From IMG/VR virus record IMGVR_UViG_3300031718_000045, positions 1-23,203 of that record: DNA of 23,203 nucleotides, one strand, 5' to 3'. The notes under the pieces were generated by a model, which saw nothing but the letters and a program-made list of their open reading frames with translations, was not told the DNA's origin and ran no database searches. Both the position numbers and the translations under genes were made by a program. This document shows, one piece after another, positions 20,883 through 23,203 of the stretch. Numbering within the stretch: the stretch's first letter is position 1; every line of letters starts with the position of its first letter. This DNA is from a virus.

Positions 20883-22504
20883 CCATGACACCTTGGAAGT
20901 TCGTCGCGCTTATGCTCGCCATCGTAGGGGCCTTCTTTCTCATTTTCTGGGCCTTTATGACGTTTACGACGGGCGCGCAGGCGCAGGGATGCGGACCGTC
21001 GAACCCAAATTGCGTCGTGCCCACGCCGCCGATCGGCCAGTACGACAACAGGGCAATCAACGGCCTCTACATCCAGACTATGCGGTCGGGGAATACGAAC
21101 GTCATCGGCACTGTGATCGGCACTCTGACGAACGGTCACTGCGTCTCGATAGATTCCAACATGAATCTGATCGATGCCGGAGGTGCCTGTACGACCGGCA
21201 GTGGCGGCGGTACCGTCAATGCGGCAACCGCCGGTCAATTGGCCTATTATGCGTCCTCCGGAAATGCCGTCTCTGGCGCCCCGAGTGGGACTGTCGTCAA
21301 TTCCTTCCTTGCGAACATGGCCGCCACCACCGTAAAGGGGAACGCTACCGGTTCGCCCGCTGCTCCTGCCGATCTCAGTATGACGACCCTCTTGGCGCAG
21401 TTTGGCATCACCGGAGCGGGCAATCTTTACGGCGCTCAAGGCTCGTTCTGGACGGATATCACCGACGCGGATGGCACTGCAAACGCGAGGATTCACGCCT
21501 TTCGCGACCGCGTGATGGTTGATGACGCCGCTTTGGAATCAGGATCGTGGAACGGTGGTACCGGAGGCCTGGCGAACTCTCGCAGCGGCACAGCGATCAA
21601 TTCCGTGAATTGGAATTGGGCACCCCGAGAAGGGTCTCTCAATGTAATTAATTCGTGGGGAGAATTGGCTGTTGTCGGCATGTCGGTGCTTTCCTCCGCA
21701 AACCGCTCTGGCGATCCGCACTCAGCCACCGGGGCGGCACCGATCGGTGTCTCAGGGTTTGGCCTCAACGATCGCACCACAAATCCTGCCAACGTGTGGG
21801 GGGGCTATTACGAATGCCTGCGTAAATTTACAGGCACCGGTAATTGCTTTCCTTTGGAGATTGATACAGGAAACGTGGGTCCAGTTGTTGATGTGGTTCC
21901 ATATACCGGCATATCTCCATCGTCAGGCGCATCAGTAGGAATTTGGAATCAATGTGGAGGTTCCGCCGGAGGAGCAGTTTCATACACTAATTGCAGCGCT
22001 GCAATGCAAATAGGAACAAACGGTTCTAATTGGAGAAAGGGCATCGTCGTCGGCTTTAACGGTCTTGATACAACCAACGGAAATAGTGGCGGCGGCGTTT
22101 TTGCTGATCTTACGCAGAATGCCGAATTGAGGTGGTGGCACATCACGTTAGGCATAACTACCGAAATGTGGGGTGGGCAAAAAGGCATAACGATAAATTC
22201 TCCCTCTGGCGGCGGGCATGTCGGTGTTACCGGTTCGGCTCCGACAATTTCAGCTTGTGGGACATCCCCTGGTGCCGCTGTCGGTACGGATTATGCTGGC
22301 ACAGTTCTTGAGGGCACGGCTTCAACTGGCTGCACGGTCACTTTTGCAACCTCCTTTAACAATACTCCCGGTTGCGTTGCAAATTTTACTGATGGAACTA
22401 ATGCCATTGCTGTGGCTGCCACTTCCATCACGTTGGCGGCCGCCGCCTTCGTGCATGCGAACACAAATAACGGGCGCCTGTATTGGCACTGTGACGGGAA
22501 TTGA
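20879..22504 (+). CDS. Tail fibre-like protein with N-terminal membrane/signal segment
   Basis: The 541-residue product begins at ATG 20879, which overlaps the previous TGA (ATGA); ATG 20873 and 20885 are in-frame alternatives. Residues about 7-30 form a long hydrophobic segment (WKFVALMLAIVGAFFLIFWAFM) followed by an AQA cleavage-type motif (33-35) and a Cys/Pro-rich start. The next part has fibre-like repeats (NGHCVSIDSNMNLID, GQLAYYASSGNAVSGAPSG, GNATGSPAAPADLSMTTLLAQFG). The C-terminal domain has paired Cys and a VTFATSFNNTPGC-type strand set. From about 21780 to 22230 the DNA is noticeably more A/T-rich than its surroundings. A host-binding fibre is likely; the export segment is unusual. 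Confidence 0.68.
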   Translation: MTMTPWKFVALMLAIVGAFFLIFWAFMTFTTGAQAQGCGPSNPNCVVPTPPIGQYDNRAINGLYIQTMRSGNTNVIGTVIGTLTNGHCVSIDSNMNLIDAGGACTTGSGGGTVNAATAGQLAYYASSGNAVSGAPSGTVVNSFLANMAATTVKGNATGSPAAPADLSMTTLLAQFGITGAGNLYGAQGSFWTDITDADGTANARIHAFRDRVMVDDAALESGSWNGGTGGLANSRSGTAINSVNWNWAPREGSLNVINSWGELAVVGMSVLSSANRSGDPHSATGAAPIGVSGFGLNDRTTNPANVWGGYYECLRKFTGTGNCFPLEIDTGNVGPVVDVVPYTGISPSSGASVGIWNQCGGSAGGAVSYTNCSAAMQIGTNGSNWRKGIVVGFNGLDTTNGNSGGGVFADLTQNAELRWWHITLGITTEMWGGQKGITINSPSGGGHVGVTGSAPTISACGTSPGAAVGTDYAGTVLEGTASTGCTVTFATSFNNTPGCVANFTDGTNAIAVAATSITLAAAAFVHANTNNGRLYWHCDGN

Positions 22505-22506
22505 GT

Positions 22507-23203
22507 ATGCGCGAACCTCTCCCCTATTTCGTCTGGAAGCTTATCCGTAGCGCCAACTTCGGGGACGGGGGCGACGGCGGGGATGGGGGAGGTGACGGAG
22601 GAGCCGGTGGTGAGGCGGATTCGGGCGACTCCTCGTCCGCGGCGTCTTCGGCCGACACCTCCTCGGCACCGTCCAGCGACTCAGGAGCCCCAGCGACCGA
22701 CGCGAGCGCACCGAGCGCAGATGCCGGCACTCCGGCGGACACAAGCCAAGCGACTGCGGGCGGTCCGGCAGATACGGGCACGCCGAGTGACACCGGAACC
22801 CCGTCCACTGACGCCGGCACGCCGTCGACCCCGGCGGACACCGGGGCCACGCCGTCAGGGACCGACGCAAGCACAGCCCCTCCGAGCGCGACCGGCGGCG
22901 ATGTCTCAAGCCAGGCCCCAGGCGGCACGCTACCTGGCGGTCTAGGCGATCTCAGTGGCATAGCTCCGATCGGAACGGTAGGCGCCGCTGCGCCGGCTGT
23001 AGGCGGGGCCCCGGGGGCAGGCCTCGGCATCGGTGGACCGGGCGCTCTGGGACCGGGTACGTTCGGCTTTGCCGGATCCGATCCGGCAGACCTCGGGATT
23101 TCGGCACCTGCGGTTACTCCCGCCTTGCCTAATCCCGGCATCTTCCAGAACGACTTCGGGGCTTTCGCCAATCCCACTGCGCCACCCACCGCAGAGAGTT
23201 CCC
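22507..23203 (+). CDS. Low-complexity acidic protein, 3' end outside the window (partial)
   Basis: The ATG at 22507 lies two bases after the fibre stop, and the frame stays open for 232 codons to the window edge, so the gene is partial. After a short folded-looking start (MREPLPYFVWKLIRSANF) comes a Gly/Asp run (GDGGDGGDGGGDGGAGG), then a Ser/Thr/Asp/Pro/Ala-rich stretch with repeated DTGTPSDTGTPSTDAGTP-type units (about residues 65-130). A Gly/Pro/Ala-rich part follows, ending with NPGIFQNDFGAFANP. It resembles a long disordered linker, which would normally lead into a folded domain further on. A virion or lysis-associated enzyme is possible, but nothing in the visible part shows it. The antisense ORF here is a shadow. 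Confidence 0.6.
   Translation, partial: MREPLPYFVWKLIRSANFGDGGDGGDGGGDGGAGGEADSGDSSSAASSADTSSAPSSDSGAPATDASAPSADAGTPADTSQATAGGPADTGTPSDTGTPSTDAGTPSTPADTGATPSGTDASTAPPSATGGDVSSQAPGGTLPGGLGDLSGIAPIGTVGAAAPAVGGAPGAGLGIGGPGALGPGTFGFAGSDPADLGISAPAVTPALPNPGIFQNDFGAFANPTAPPTAESS

Noticed and set aside
22524-23189. A 221-residue minus-strand Ser/Pro/Ala-rich ORF at the end of the window
   Set aside because: It is the antisense of the repetitive + strand gene that begins at 22507 directly after the fibre stop, and is opposite to all neighbouring genes.

Overview
This window is the late (virion) module of a tailed phage or prophage, most likely a podovirus with a short tail. The order, all on the + strand, is large terminase, portal, scaffold-like protein, major capsid protein, tail adaptor, nozzle (tubular tail B-like), fibres and spike. 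No tape-measure, sheath or tail-tube gene is visible. The DNA is GC-rich and genes are packed tightly, with many ATGA or TGATG stop/start overlaps that suggest one translationally coupled operon. A host in the Alphaproteobacteria (a rhizobial type) is an inference from composition and the general style of the proteins, not a proven assignment. No bacterial housekeeping gene, rRNA, tRNA, CRISPR array or IS element was found.

Layout. 1-1114: small unknown genes, several with signal peptides or membrane segments, around a structured non-coding stretch (about 194-319). 1095-2948: large terminase. 2945-4530: an HTH protein, a small unknown protein, a zinc-ribbon protein and a small protein. 4527-6260: portal. 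6257-6540: a repeat-bearing spacer with two tiny overlapping ORFs, a strong intrinsic terminator and a 16-bp perfect palindrome. 6541-8240: a Gly/Pro-rich protein, three small proteins and a scaffold-like protein. 8237-8761: an HNH endonuclease. 8803-9819: major capsid protein, apparently initiated at ATT. 9832-11786: a secreted-looking beta-repeat head protein and two accessory head/neck proteins. 11818-14651: adaptor and nozzle. 14648-22504: two fibre-like proteins, a 1017-residue spike with Ig-like and possible glycoside hydrolase regions, and three small proteins including a GNAT acetyltransferase. 22507-end: the start of a low-complexity acidic protein that runs off the window.

Together these genes package DNA (terminase, portal), build the shell (scaffold, capsid, decoration) and the short tail (adaptor, nozzle), and make the host-recognition and polysaccharide-degrading parts. 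The points most worth a second look are the ATT start with a perfect Shine-Dalgarno for the major capsid gene, the same Gly-rich beta-repeat module inserted in three successive structural proteins, three fibre/spike proteins that all begin with export-like hydrophobic segments, the 21-bp repeats after the portal, and the folded leader upstream of the terminase block.
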